Assembly: GCA_934755305.1 (NCBI GenBank)
Contig: CAKVLD010000008.1
Coordinates: 29,146 to 93,145, forward strand
Length of the DNA: 64,000 nucleotides
Source of the DNA: an uncultured Clostridium sp.
GTDB taxonomy: Bacteria > Bacillota > Clostridia > Clostridiales > Clostridiaceae
Direction of reading: 5' to 3'
The translations under genes and the position numbers were made by a program. The notes under the pieces were generated by a model, which did not search any database, was not told the origin of the DNA, and saw nothing but the letters and a program-made list of their open reading frames with translations. Shown here piece by piece: positions 26,341 through 34,391 of this stretch; the first letter of the stretch is position 1, and every line of letters begins with the position of its first letter.

Positions 26341-26496
26341 AAAAATCACTCCATATAATATACCTTAACCACATTAATAAATAATTCTACAAATATATTA
26401 TTTTTCCTTTTAGTATATATATTAAAGCACTAACAAATAAAAGCACTACAAAATAAATTTGCAATGCCCTTATAACTTTTATCTATTTATTGAATA

Positions 26497-27957
26497 TTAA
26501 TAATTATTGTTTATTCTCTTTAGTAATTCAAGAAGATATTCATAAACTCTTTCTGTAGAACTAATTGATACATGTTCTTCTGGAGTATGAGCATCTCTTA
26601 TGTTAGGTCCAAAACTTATCATATCAAGTTTTCCAAGCTTCTCTTCAAATAATCCACATTCAACTCCAGCATGAAGTGCATATACTATAGCATCTTCATT
26701 ATACATATCTTTGTAAACTTCTTTACATAATTCTCTTATTTTAGATTCAGGATTAAACTCCCAAGCTGGATATGGTTCTCCTGATGAGAATCTTCCACCT
26801 AAACCTTCAGTTATAGTTTTTATTTTTTCTACTAAATCTTCTTTTAATGATGTAACTGAACTTCTTACTGCACTATGATATTCAACTGCATTATTCTTCA
26901 TACACACAACACCAACATTAGATGAACTTTCAACTAAATCTTTTATATTTCCACTCATAGTATTTATTCCATTTGGATATACATATAATAAATTTATAGT
27001 CTTTTTAGAACATTCCTTAGTAAACATTTCCTTAGCATCTGATTCAGATTCCTTTACTATAATTACTACATCTGCATCTGTACTTGCTAATTCTACTTTT
27101 AAAGTTTCATTTAACTTAGCTAACTTTTCTTCCATCTTAACTTTATCATTTGCATTTATTGCAACAACAGCTTCTGCTTCTCTAGGAATTGCATTATCCT
27201 TAGCTCCACCAGTAATAGATACAAGATTTAAATTAATTTCATTTGATACTTGTTTTAAAGCTCTACCTAAAATCTTATTAGCATTTCCTCTACCCTTATC
27301 GATTTCAGAACCAGAATGTCCTCCCTTTAATCCTTTAACTACTATATCAAATAATTTTTCTTCTTTTAAAGCTTCTCTTTCTATATCAATATAAGAAGTA
27401 GTTCTTATACCACCTGCACAACTTACTAGGAAGTATCCTTCTTCTTCACTATCAAGATTCAAAAGAATTTTCCCACTTATATGTTCTTTTGATATATTCA
27501 TAGCACCAGTCATACCAGTTTCTTCGTCAGAAGTTAATAATACTTCTAAGGCTGGATGTTCTATTGTATCATCTGCTAAAATTGCCATAGCATAAGCTAC
27601 TGCTATACCATTATCAGCTCCAAGTGTAGTTCCTGTAGCATATATATCGTCACCTTTTACTACAAGCTTTATTGGATCTTTAGTAAAGTCATGCTCTGTT
27701 CCTTTATTTTTTTCACAAACCATATCCATATGACCTTGCAAAATTACTGTAGGTGCATTTTCATATCCTTTTGTAGCTGGCTTCTTTATAATTATATTTA
27801 AAGCTTCATCTTGAATAACTTCTAATTTAAGTTTTCTACCAAAATCAGCTAAAAAATCACTTATTTCTTTTTCATTTTTTGACCCTCTTGGGATGTTAGA
27901 TATCTCCTCAAAGTATTTAAATACTTTATAAGCTTTAGAACTTTCTAAATTTTTCAT
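26497..27957 (-). CDS. pepD: Aminoacyl-histidine dipeptidase (M20C, PepD type)
   Basis: It cleaves Xaa-His and other dipeptides in the cytosol. The 486-aa length is typical. Metal-binding parts are visible: LQGHMDMVCEK, TLGADNGIAVAYAMA with the bridging Asp, TSDEETGMTGA with the general-base Glu, and LNLDSEEEG. The dimerisation insert begins at KGGHSGSEIDKGRGN, and the last ligand histidine is in IRDAHTPEEHV. The gene is single, divergent from pyk. Confidence 0.93.
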   Translation of the reverse strand: MKNLESSKAYKVFKYFEEISNIPRGSKNEKEISDFLADFGRKLKLEVIQDEALNIIIKKPATKGYENAPTVILQGHMDMVCEKNKGTEHDFTKDPIKLVVKGDDIYATGTTLGADNGIAVAYAMAILADDTIEHPALEVLLTSDEETGMTGAMNISKEHISGKILLNLDSEEEGYFLVSCAGGIRTTSYIDIEREALKEEKLFDIVVKGLKGGHSGSEIDKGRGNANKILGRALKQVSNEINLNLVSITGGAKDNAIPREAEAVVAINANDKVKMEEKLAKLNETLKVELASTDADVVIIVKESESDAKEMFTKECSKKTINLLYVYPNGINTMSGNIKDLVESSSNVGVVCMKNNAVEYHSAVRSSVTSLKEDLVEKIKTITEGLGGRFSSGEPYPAWEFNPESKIRELCKEVYKDMYNEDAIVYALHAGVECGLFEEKLGKLDMISFGPNIRDAHTPEEHVSISSTERVYEYLLELLKRINNNY

Positions 27958-28146
27958 TATTTATCTACTTCCTTTCATCAATATGTGTTAATATAAAACT
28001 AAGATTAGTCTAAGTATATCACACTGTAAAGTTATTTGTATATTTTCAATTGCTAAATAATAACTTATGTAACTTTTTAAGATAATAATATATACGACTA
28101 ATTGCAAACATTACTAATTATAAAACTTATAGGAGGGTAACAATTT

Positions 28147-29565
28147 ATGCAAAAAACTAAAATGATTTTCACTATTGGTCCTGCTAGTGATAATGAAAAA
28201 ATGTTAAGAAAATTTATTGAAATTGGAATGAGTGCTGCTAGACTTAATTTTTCACATGGTACCCATGAAACACACAAGGAAAAAATAGACTTAATAAAAA
28301 GAATAAGAGAAGAAATGGATTCCCCTACTGCAATTATTCTAGATATTAAAGGTCCAAAAATTAGAACTCATAACTTTGTAAATGATGGTGTTGAATTAGT
28401 AAAAGGGCAAGAATTCTCCTTTATTTGTGGAGAAGAAATTCTAGGTGATGAACACAGATGTTCAATTTCTTATGATATTTTATATAGAGATGTAGAGCCA
28501 GGTGGTTCTATCTTAGTTGATGATGGATTATTAAAATTTGAAATTCTTCAAGTAATAGATAAAGAAATCAAGTGTAAAGTAAAAGTTGGAGGTATGATTA
28601 AAAACCATAAAGGTGTTAACGTACCTAATGTAAAAATAAAACTTCCTTCTATCACTGAAAAAGATATTAAAGATATAGAATTTGGTTGCAAAATGGGAGT
28701 AGATTTTATAGCTGCTTCATTTATAAGAAAAGCTAGTGACGTATTAGAAGTTAAAAGAGTTCTGCAAAAAAATGGTGGAGAAAATATACAAGTTATAGCT
28801 AAGATTGAAAACCAAGAAGGTGTAGATAATATCGATTCTATAATTGATGTTACTGATGGTGTTATGGTAGCTAGAGGTGATATGGGAGTAGAAATTCCAA
28901 TAGAAAAAGTTCCTATAATCCAAAAGATGATTATTAAAAAATGTAAAGCTGCTGGAAAAACTGTAATTACAGCTACTCAAATGCTTGATTCTATGATAAG
29001 AAATTCATTACCTACAAGAGCAGAAGCTTCTGATATATGTAATGCTATCTTTGATGGAACTGATGCAATTATGTTATCAGGTGAAAGTGCTTCTGGTAAC
29101 TTCCCTAAAGAAGCTGCTCAAACTATGGCTAGAATAGCTCAAGAAGCAGAGGCTAATTTAGCATATGATCACTTAATGTATAATCCTCAAGGATTCTGTC
29201 CAACTGAATACGCTGATGCTATTAGTTTCTCAACTTGTAGAACTGCACTTTCATTAAATGCAAAAGCTATAGTTGCTGCTACAAAGAGTGGATCTACAGC
29301 AAAACTTTTATCTAAATATAGACCAAAATCTCCAATAATAGCTATTACTCCTTACGAAGAAGTAAGACGTGGTCTAGCATTAACTTTTGGTGTTCTTCCT
29401 AAAAAATGTGATATGTTCAATACTACTGAAGATATATTAATGGAAGCTAAAAAGACAGTTTATGACTTAGATCTTGGTAGAAAAGGTGACGATATAATAG
29501 TTGCTGCTGGTATGCCTACAACTAAGAGCGGTTGCACAAACATGATGAAAATTGAAAAACTTTAA
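28147..29565 (+). CDS. pyk: Pyruvate kinase
   Basis: It makes pyruvate and ATP from phosphoenolpyruvate and ADP at the end of glycolysis. The 472-aa chain starts MQKTKMIFTIGPAS and has RLNFSHGTHE, ILDIKGPKIRT, the active-site lysine/metal region VIAKIENQEGVDN, ARGDMGVEIP and TATQMLDSMI. It ends after the allosteric domain and lacks the C-terminal PEP-utilising extension seen in Bacillus. GGAGGG lies 8 nt upstream of the ATG. Confidence 0.96.
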   Translation: MQKTKMIFTIGPASDNEKMLRKFIEIGMSAARLNFSHGTHETHKEKIDLIKRIREEMDSPTAIILDIKGPKIRTHNFVNDGVELVKGQEFSFICGEEILGDEHRCSISYDILYRDVEPGGSILVDDGLLKFEILQVIDKEIKCKVKVGGMIKNHKGVNVPNVKIKLPSITEKDIKDIEFGCKMGVDFIAASFIRKASDVLEVKRVLQKNGGENIQVIAKIENQEGVDNIDSIIDVTDGVMVARGDMGVEIPIEKVPIIQKMIIKKCKAAGKTVITATQMLDSMIRNSLPTRAEASDICNAIFDGTDAIMLSGESASGNFPKEAAQTMARIAQEAEANLAYDHLMYNPQGFCPTEYADAISFSTCRTALSLNAKAIVAATKSGSTAKLLSKYRPKSPIIAITPYEEVRRGLALTFGVLPKKCDMFNTTEDILMEAKKTVYDLDLGRKGDDIIVAAGMPTTKSGCTNMMKIEKL

Positions 29566-29572
29566 TTATTTA

Positions 29573-29612
29573 AGAAGCTTATAGCTCTAGCAGTTAAAAA
29601 CTACTAAAGTTA
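29573..29612. terminator. pyk terminator
   Basis: AGCTTATA near 29575-29582 pairs with TATAAGCT near 29602-29609, with a partly paired interior, followed by CCTTTATT on the plus strand. It lies between the convergent pyk and S1 genes. Confidence 0.55.
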
Positions 29613-29636
29613 TAAGCTCCTTTATTAATAATTAAA

Positions 29637-30782
29637 TTATTCAAACTTAAAATCTTTAAATAATTCTCCTAAAGAAATTCCTTCTTCATCATCATTGTAT
29701 TGTAAGTATTCCTTGCTCTTTTCATCAGCATCTTTTATACTTAAACTTAACTTTTTAGCTTCTTTATCTACATTTAATACTTTAACTTTTACCTTTTGAC
29801 CTACCTTTAGTACATCACCTGGTTTTGTTATATTTTCATCAGTAATTTCACTCATGTGAACTAAACCTTCTATGCTAGGTAATACTTCTACAAAAGCTCC
29901 AAAACCTGCTAATCTAGTTACTTTTCCTTCAATTACTTCTCCTTCTTTTATTGAATCTCCATGTACCTTCCAAGGCTCTTTTTCTACATCTTTTAAAACT
30001 AAAGCTAACCTTTCTTTTTCCTTATCAATTTCACCAATAAATACTTCTACCTTATCTCCTACAGATACAACATCTTCTGGTCTATGAACTCTTTCCCAAG
30101 ATAAATCATTAAGATGAATTAAACCTTCTATTCCTCCAATATCAACAAAAGCACCAAACTTAGCTAATCTAGTTACTACCCCTGTTCTCTTTTCTCCTGA
30201 TTTAACAGATTTCCAAATAGCCTTTTTCTTTTCTGCATATTCTTGTTCTTCTATTACTCTTCTTGAAGCCACAACTTTTCTGTTTCTAAAGTCTAATTCA
30301 ATAATCTTAACTTCAAGAGTTTTTCCTATAACAGATTCAAATTCTACTTTTTCTCTGCTTAATTGAGATCCTGGTATAAATACTCTTATACTTCCATAGT
30401 AAGCTACAACTCCGCCTTTTACAGCTTCCTTAACTCTTACTGAAATGATTTCTTCATTATCAAAAGCATTTTGAATATCTTCTTTTTCTGTAATTGCTAA
30501 AGCCCTAACTCTAGATAATAATACATATCCTTCACCATCATTAGGAGATAAAACATATACTTCTATTTCATCATCTTTTTTAACTACATCTAATGGATTT
30601 AAATCTTCTGTAGTTAACTCTTCTCTAGTTATTACTCCATCAAAAGCATAATTTATATTAACACTTACTTCTTTGTCATTAACATCTATTACTTTTCCTT
30701 TTAGAATATCACCTGTGCTTATTCTTTTGACATCATAATTACTTAAAAGTTCACTCATACTATTCATAGTTTCGTTTTCCAT
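29637..30782 (-). CDS. rpsA: S1-domain RNA-binding protein (RpsA/YpfD-like)
   Basis: The 381-aa protein contains four consecutive S1 motifs: about residues 18-85, 100-165, 185-255 and 270-340. The last two have the full G-x-V-x-x-x-x-x-F/Y-G-A-F-V-x-x-x-x-x-x-E-G-L-x-H pattern (LAKFGAFVDIGGIEGLIHL and LAGFGAFVEVLPSIEGLVH). It resembles low-GC Gram-positive S1 homologues that bind mRNA but are shorter than the six-domain enterobacterial S1. ATG at 30782 has AGGAG 10 nt upstream; a TTG two codons earlier is too close to that site. Confidence 0.87.
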   Translation of the reverse strand: MENETMNSMSELLSNYDVKRISTGDILKGKVIDVNDKEVSVNINYAFDGVITREELTTEDLNPLDVVKKDDEIEVYVLSPNDGEGYVLLSRVRALAITEKEDIQNAFDNEEIISVRVKEAVKGGVVAYYGSIRVFIPGSQLSREKVEFESVIGKTLEVKIIELDFRNRKVVASRRVIEEQEYAEKKKAIWKSVKSGEKRTGVVTRLAKFGAFVDIGGIEGLIHLNDLSWERVHRPEDVVSVGDKVEVFIGEIDKEKERLALVLKDVEKEPWKVHGDSIKEGEVIEGKVTRLAGFGAFVEVLPSIEGLVHMSEITDENITKPGDVLKVGQKVKVKVLNVDKEAKKLSLSIKDADEKSKEYLQYNDDEEGISLGELFKDFKFE

Positions 30783-30795
30783 TCTCAATACACTC

Positions 30796-31221
30796 CTATA
30801 CTATATGTTTTCTTCTAATCTTATTTAATTCACTATAACAATAGTCGATAATATCACTTCTCTTTATTATCCCAATAAATATACCATTATCATCCACTAC
30901 TGGTACAAAGTTTTGATTAACAGCTAAATTTATCAAACTTTCAATATCAGCATTTATAGAAACACTTTTATGTATTATTCTTCTTGGTATATCACTTACC
31001 TTTACACTTTCAGTATTTATAAAGCTTAAATCAGGTGTATTTTTTAACTTCCATAATAAATCACCTTCTGTTAATGTACCTACATATCTTCCTGTCTTAT
31101 CAATAAGTGGTATAGCTGTATATCCATGATGCTCCATTCTCTCCATTACCTGTCGCATACTAGACTCAACTCGCTCACATACTACTTCATTTTTTGGTGT
31201 TAGAAAAAATGCTATATTCAT
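30796..31221 (-). CDS. Two-CBS-domain protein
   Basis: The 141-aa protein consists almost wholly of a Bateman pair: CBS1 near residues 10-65 (GYTAIPLIDKTGRYVGTLTEGDLLW) and CBS2 near 75-130 (NQNFVPVVDDNGIFIGIIKRSDII). Such stand-alone pairs bind adenine nucleotides and signal energy state; CbpA/CbpB-type proteins of Firmicutes bind cyclic di-AMP. Which ligand applies here cannot be told. It lies 8-14 nt before the S1 gene, so the two may be co-transcribed. Confidence 0.85.
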   Translation of the reverse strand: MNIAFFLTPKNEVVCERVESSMRQVMERMEHHGYTAIPLIDKTGRYVGTLTEGDLLWKLKNTPDLSFINTESVKVSDIPRRIIHKSVSINADIESLINLAVNQNFVPVVDDNGIFIGIIKRSDIIDYCYSELNKIRRKHIV

Positions 31222-31281
31222 AGTACCCCCCTTATTCTTACAATAAGTTTTCTTTTTATATTAATATTTTACCATAAAACA

Positions 31282-31458
31282 TTACTTTCTGTTAGTTTTC
31301 ATTTTATATATCTCCTTGGAAATTAATGATATATTATCCCTTCCTTCTTCAATTACTCCCTTAGTATATATATGTTTACCTAACACTGACAAAGAAAAAC
31401 TCACTATAAATATAATTGATGCAACTAATATAATAGCTATCTTTTTATCTTTTCTCAA
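31282..31458 (-). CDS. Small single-pass membrane protein, 58 aa
   Basis: The frame directly follows a stop codon and opens at a TTG: basic N-terminus (MRKDKKIA), one hydrophobic helix (IILVASIIFIVSFSLSVLG), then a charged tail ending KTNRK. The sequence composition and signal-anchor layout look real. The ribosome site is weak (AAGAATAA), and an AGGATGAG lies about 20 nt upstream. It lies between the MutS-like gene and the CBS gene, all on one strand. No family was recognised. Confidence 0.5.
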   Translation of the reverse strand: MRKDKKIAIILVASIIFIVSFSLSVLGKHIYTKGVIEEGRDNISLISKEIYKMKTNRK

Positions 31459-31507
31459 TTATTCTTATGAACAATATCTCATCCTATGTTTCATCAAGAC
31501 TTATTCC

Positions 31508-33307
31508 CTATTGAGTTATTTCTATACCTGCAAGCTTCATAAGATATACTGCATTTTGAGTAAGACTTTTTCCTTTTCTTAATTTATAATCAAATTTTAT
31601 TTTATTATCTTCGTAATACTCTCTAAAATTATAATTATCAATTTCCTTCATTTCTTCTTCTAAATCACATAGCTCTAAATCATGAGTTGATAATAATCCC
31701 ATAGCTCCATTATCAGCAAGTTGTTTCACCAATACTGTAGCTCCTGTATGTCTGTCCTTTGAATTAGTTCCTTTAAATATTTCATCTAATAAGAAGAATA
31801 TTTTTTCTCCTCTTCTACATGCTTCTATTAATATCTTTATTCTCAAAATTTCTGCATAGAATGATGATATACTTTCTTCCAAATTATCTTTTGTTCTCAT
31901 ACAAGTATAAATATTCATCACATTACATTTAAAGCTCTTAGCTGCACAAGGAGCACCTATATAACTTAACACAAGGTTAACACCTATAGTTCTTAAGAAT
32001 GTACTCTTACCTGACATATTTGAACCTGTTATTAATGTTATTTGCTTTGGTCTTGATATTTCATAAGTATTAGATACAGCTCTCTCTCCTATTAAAGGAT
32101 GCTTAATATCTTCCCCTTTAACCTCTGCTTCTTCTGATATATCTGGGAAACACCATTCTTCATGATCAAAACTTAAATTAGAGACACTTGAAAGTGCATC
32201 AAATTCTCCCATAACTTCAAGCCAATTTTCTACTCTTGAACCATTAACTGATTTCCATTTATTTAAATTCATCATTATAAATACATCTGCAAAAAAGAAT
32301 ATATTTAATATAAAGAAATATGCATTCCCTGCTGAATCTCCAACCCAATCAAGTAAAGATGCTAACTTTTTCATTTCTACTTTACATGAAACATTTGATT
32401 CTTCTTTTAATTTACCTTTTAAATTAACTAAATAATCACTTTTAAATTCTTCATCTTCTATTAAAGTTAATAGATTTGCATAAGCTTTTACACTATTTTT
32501 TATTGAGTGGAAAAGATTAATTACTTCATCCATATCTTTAGTTAACACTTTAATTACAGCATAATTAACCATAAGATCTAATATTATAAAAGAAACTGGT
32601 ATAACCTTCATAATAGAAAGTACTATAAATCCCATAGTGATGGCCATAAATAAAATTGCTACAGAAGCTTTTCCTTTATCGCTCTTAGACTCTTCTTTTG
32701 ACCACTTTACTAAATCATCCAATTCCTCATTCTTTTTCTTTTTAAATGTCCCACCAACATATAATTTTTGTCTCCATTCTACCTTTTCCCCTAATTCCTT
32801 AATAGCTTTTTGTTTTTCAACTATTAATTCTTTAGTAGGTAATTTTTTTAAAGAAAGTATTTCTCCAAGCTTTCTTCTACCACTTAAAGTTCTAGTAGTA
32901 TTTATCATTTGAAATAAAGAATTTTTCCCCACTATATCTAGGTCATTTGCAAAAGCGTGATCTTCTTCCACTAGATCTTGACCTTTATCCTCAAATTCTT
33001 TATATTCACCATTTAATCTCTTTAAACCCTTTTCACTAAATTCCAAATTAATTTCTAGAATGTCTCTTTTAGCAATTATTCTACCATGAATTATTGCAAC
33101 AATACTAAACACTAAAAACGCTATAATTAGAGATATTCCTCCACTCATTAGTCCTTGCGCTTTATACATTTTATAAGAAGCAAACAACCCAATAAGTAAT
33201 ATTATAAGTCTACTCCAACCTACTATATCAATAGTTTTGTTTAAACTTTCTATCTCTATTTTGTTCTTCTTAATATTCTCATTATAAAAATTTTCCGACT
33301 TTTTCAT
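31508..33307 (-). CDS. Membrane-anchored MutS-family ATPase
   Basis: The 599-aa protein starts with a coiled-coil stretch and two membrane helices (about residues 28-72). A MutS core-like domain and the MutS domain V ATPase follow: Walker A GSNMSGKST near residue 425, Walker B FFLLDEIFKGTNSKDR near 504, and the STHDLELCDLE switch. It lacks the N-terminal mismatch-binding domain with the Phe-x-Glu wedge. This is a Firmicute MutS-like subfamily of unknown role, not the canonical MutS or the Smr-bearing MutS2. The spacing to the 58-aa gene is 49 nt. Confidence 0.85.
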   Translation of the reverse strand: MKKSENFYNENIKKNKIEIESLNKTIDIVGWSRLIILLIGLFASYKMYKAQGLMSGGISLIIAFLVFSIVAIIHGRIIAKRDILEINLEFSEKGLKRLNGEYKEFEDKGQDLVEEDHAFANDLDIVGKNSLFQMINTTRTLSGRRKLGEILSLKKLPTKELIVEKQKAIKELGEKVEWRQKLYVGGTFKKKKNEELDDLVKWSKEESKSDKGKASVAILFMAITMGFIVLSIMKVIPVSFIILDLMVNYAVIKVLTKDMDEVINLFHSIKNSVKAYANLLTLIEDEEFKSDYLVNLKGKLKEESNVSCKVEMKKLASLLDWVGDSAGNAYFFILNIFFFADVFIMMNLNKWKSVNGSRVENWLEVMGEFDALSSVSNLSFDHEEWCFPDISEEAEVKGEDIKHPLIGERAVSNTYEISRPKQITLITGSNMSGKSTFLRTIGVNLVLSYIGAPCAAKSFKCNVMNIYTCMRTKDNLEESISSFYAEILRIKILIEACRRGEKIFFLLDEIFKGTNSKDRHTGATVLVKQLADNGAMGLLSTHDLELCDLEEEMKEIDNYNFREYYEDNKIKFDYKLRKGKSLTQNAVYLMKLAGIEITQ

Positions 33308-33391
33308 AACTAATACCTCTCATTTCATTTTCTATTACTACCATAGCATAATTCTTATAAAATTCCAATATATCCAAATAACTTCTAACTA

Positions 33392-33431
33392 AATAAAAGA
33401 TAGATTCAACTTAATGAACCTATCTTTTATT
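33392..33431 (-). terminator. Hairpin after the zinc-binding lipoprotein gene
   Basis: AATAAAAGATAG (33392-33403) pairs with CTATCTTTTATT (33420-33431), with further partial pairing of TTC and GAA inside. The minus-strand 3' side is T-rich. It ends the lipoprotein transcript and shields the MutS-like gene. Confidence 0.7.
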
Positions 33432-33460
33432 AGTTGTTATATATTACTAAATATAATCCT

Positions 33461-34321
33461 TTATTTTAAAGCTCCATAAATTTTTTCATAATTATCTTTC
33501 ATAGCTTCTAAATAAGATTTACCTTCTACTTTAGTTTCTAATGTATAAATAGGAATTACTTTTCCTTCTATAGCTTTCGCTAAAGTATCTGCATCTTTTT
33601 GCGATTCGCTACCTTCTGAAAAAATAACATTAATACCTTGTTCTTTACAATAATCTGCTAGTGCAGTCATATCCTTAAAAGTAGTTTCAACATCTTCATT
33701 TAAAACACCTTTTATAGCCTTTTGCTCTAAACCATATTCTCTACAAAGGTAAGCAAAAGCTTCATGACTTGTTACAAAGTTCTTTTTGTTTACAGAATCA
33801 AATTGTGGTTTATATTCATTATAAAGAGATTCCATTTCACTTATATATTTTTCATAATTTTCTTCATAGTATTCTTTATTATCTGGATCTTTTTTTACTA
33901 AAATATCTTTTATGTTTTTACATTGAACCATAGCTTCTTTTAAACTTAACCATACATGAGGGTCATCTGCTCCTTCTGTTTGTATTACATCTACCCCTTT
34001 ACTTGCATCTATAAGTTCAATATCACCTTCAACTTGATCAATCCATGGTTCTAATCCTAAACCATTGTATATAAGTATCTCTCTATTTGTTAATTCCTTC
34101 TTATCAGCTGGAGTAAAGTCAAAGTCATGAGGTTCCATGTTTTCTTTAACTACTGTGTATATATTAACCTTATCCTTACCTATATTTTCAGTAAATTCTC
34201 TTAATGTATTTACTGATACAGCAACTTTTAACTTTCCATCATCTTCTTTTGAATTTTCACATCCTATAAATAGCATAGGAATAAATATTATCATTAGTAT
34301 CATGGTTATTATTTTCTTCAT
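33461..34321 (-). CDS. Zinc/manganese ABC transporter substrate-binding lipoprotein (ZnuA-like)
   Basis: The 286-aa chain has a lipoprotein signal with cysteine at LFIGCENS. Three metal-ligand histidines are in place: MEPHDFDFTPAD, DPHVWLS and TSHEAFAYL. The fourth, acidic ligand lies in FSEGSE. The family (cluster A-I) captures Zn or Mn outside the cell for an ABC importer. No permease or ATPase gene is adjacent, so it must use a transporter encoded elsewhere. A second, ligand-less paralogue lies at 57234-58118. Confidence 0.9.
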   Translation of the reverse strand: MKKIITMILMIIFIPMLFIGCENSKEDDGKLKVAVSVNTLREFTENIGKDKVNIYTVVKENMEPHDFDFTPADKKELTNREILIYNGLGLEPWIDQVEGDIELIDASKGVDVIQTEGADDPHVWLSLKEAMVQCKNIKDILVKKDPDNKEYYEENYEKYISEMESLYNEYKPQFDSVNKKNFVTSHEAFAYLCREYGLEQKAIKGVLNEDVETTFKDMTALADYCKEQGINVIFSEGSESQKDADTLAKAIEGKVIPIYTLETKVEGKSYLEAMKDNYEKIYGALK

Positions 34322-34391
34322 ATATTCACCTCTAATTGCATATGATTTGCATTTACAATTTTACTCCTACATGAATGTTTTGTCAACAATG

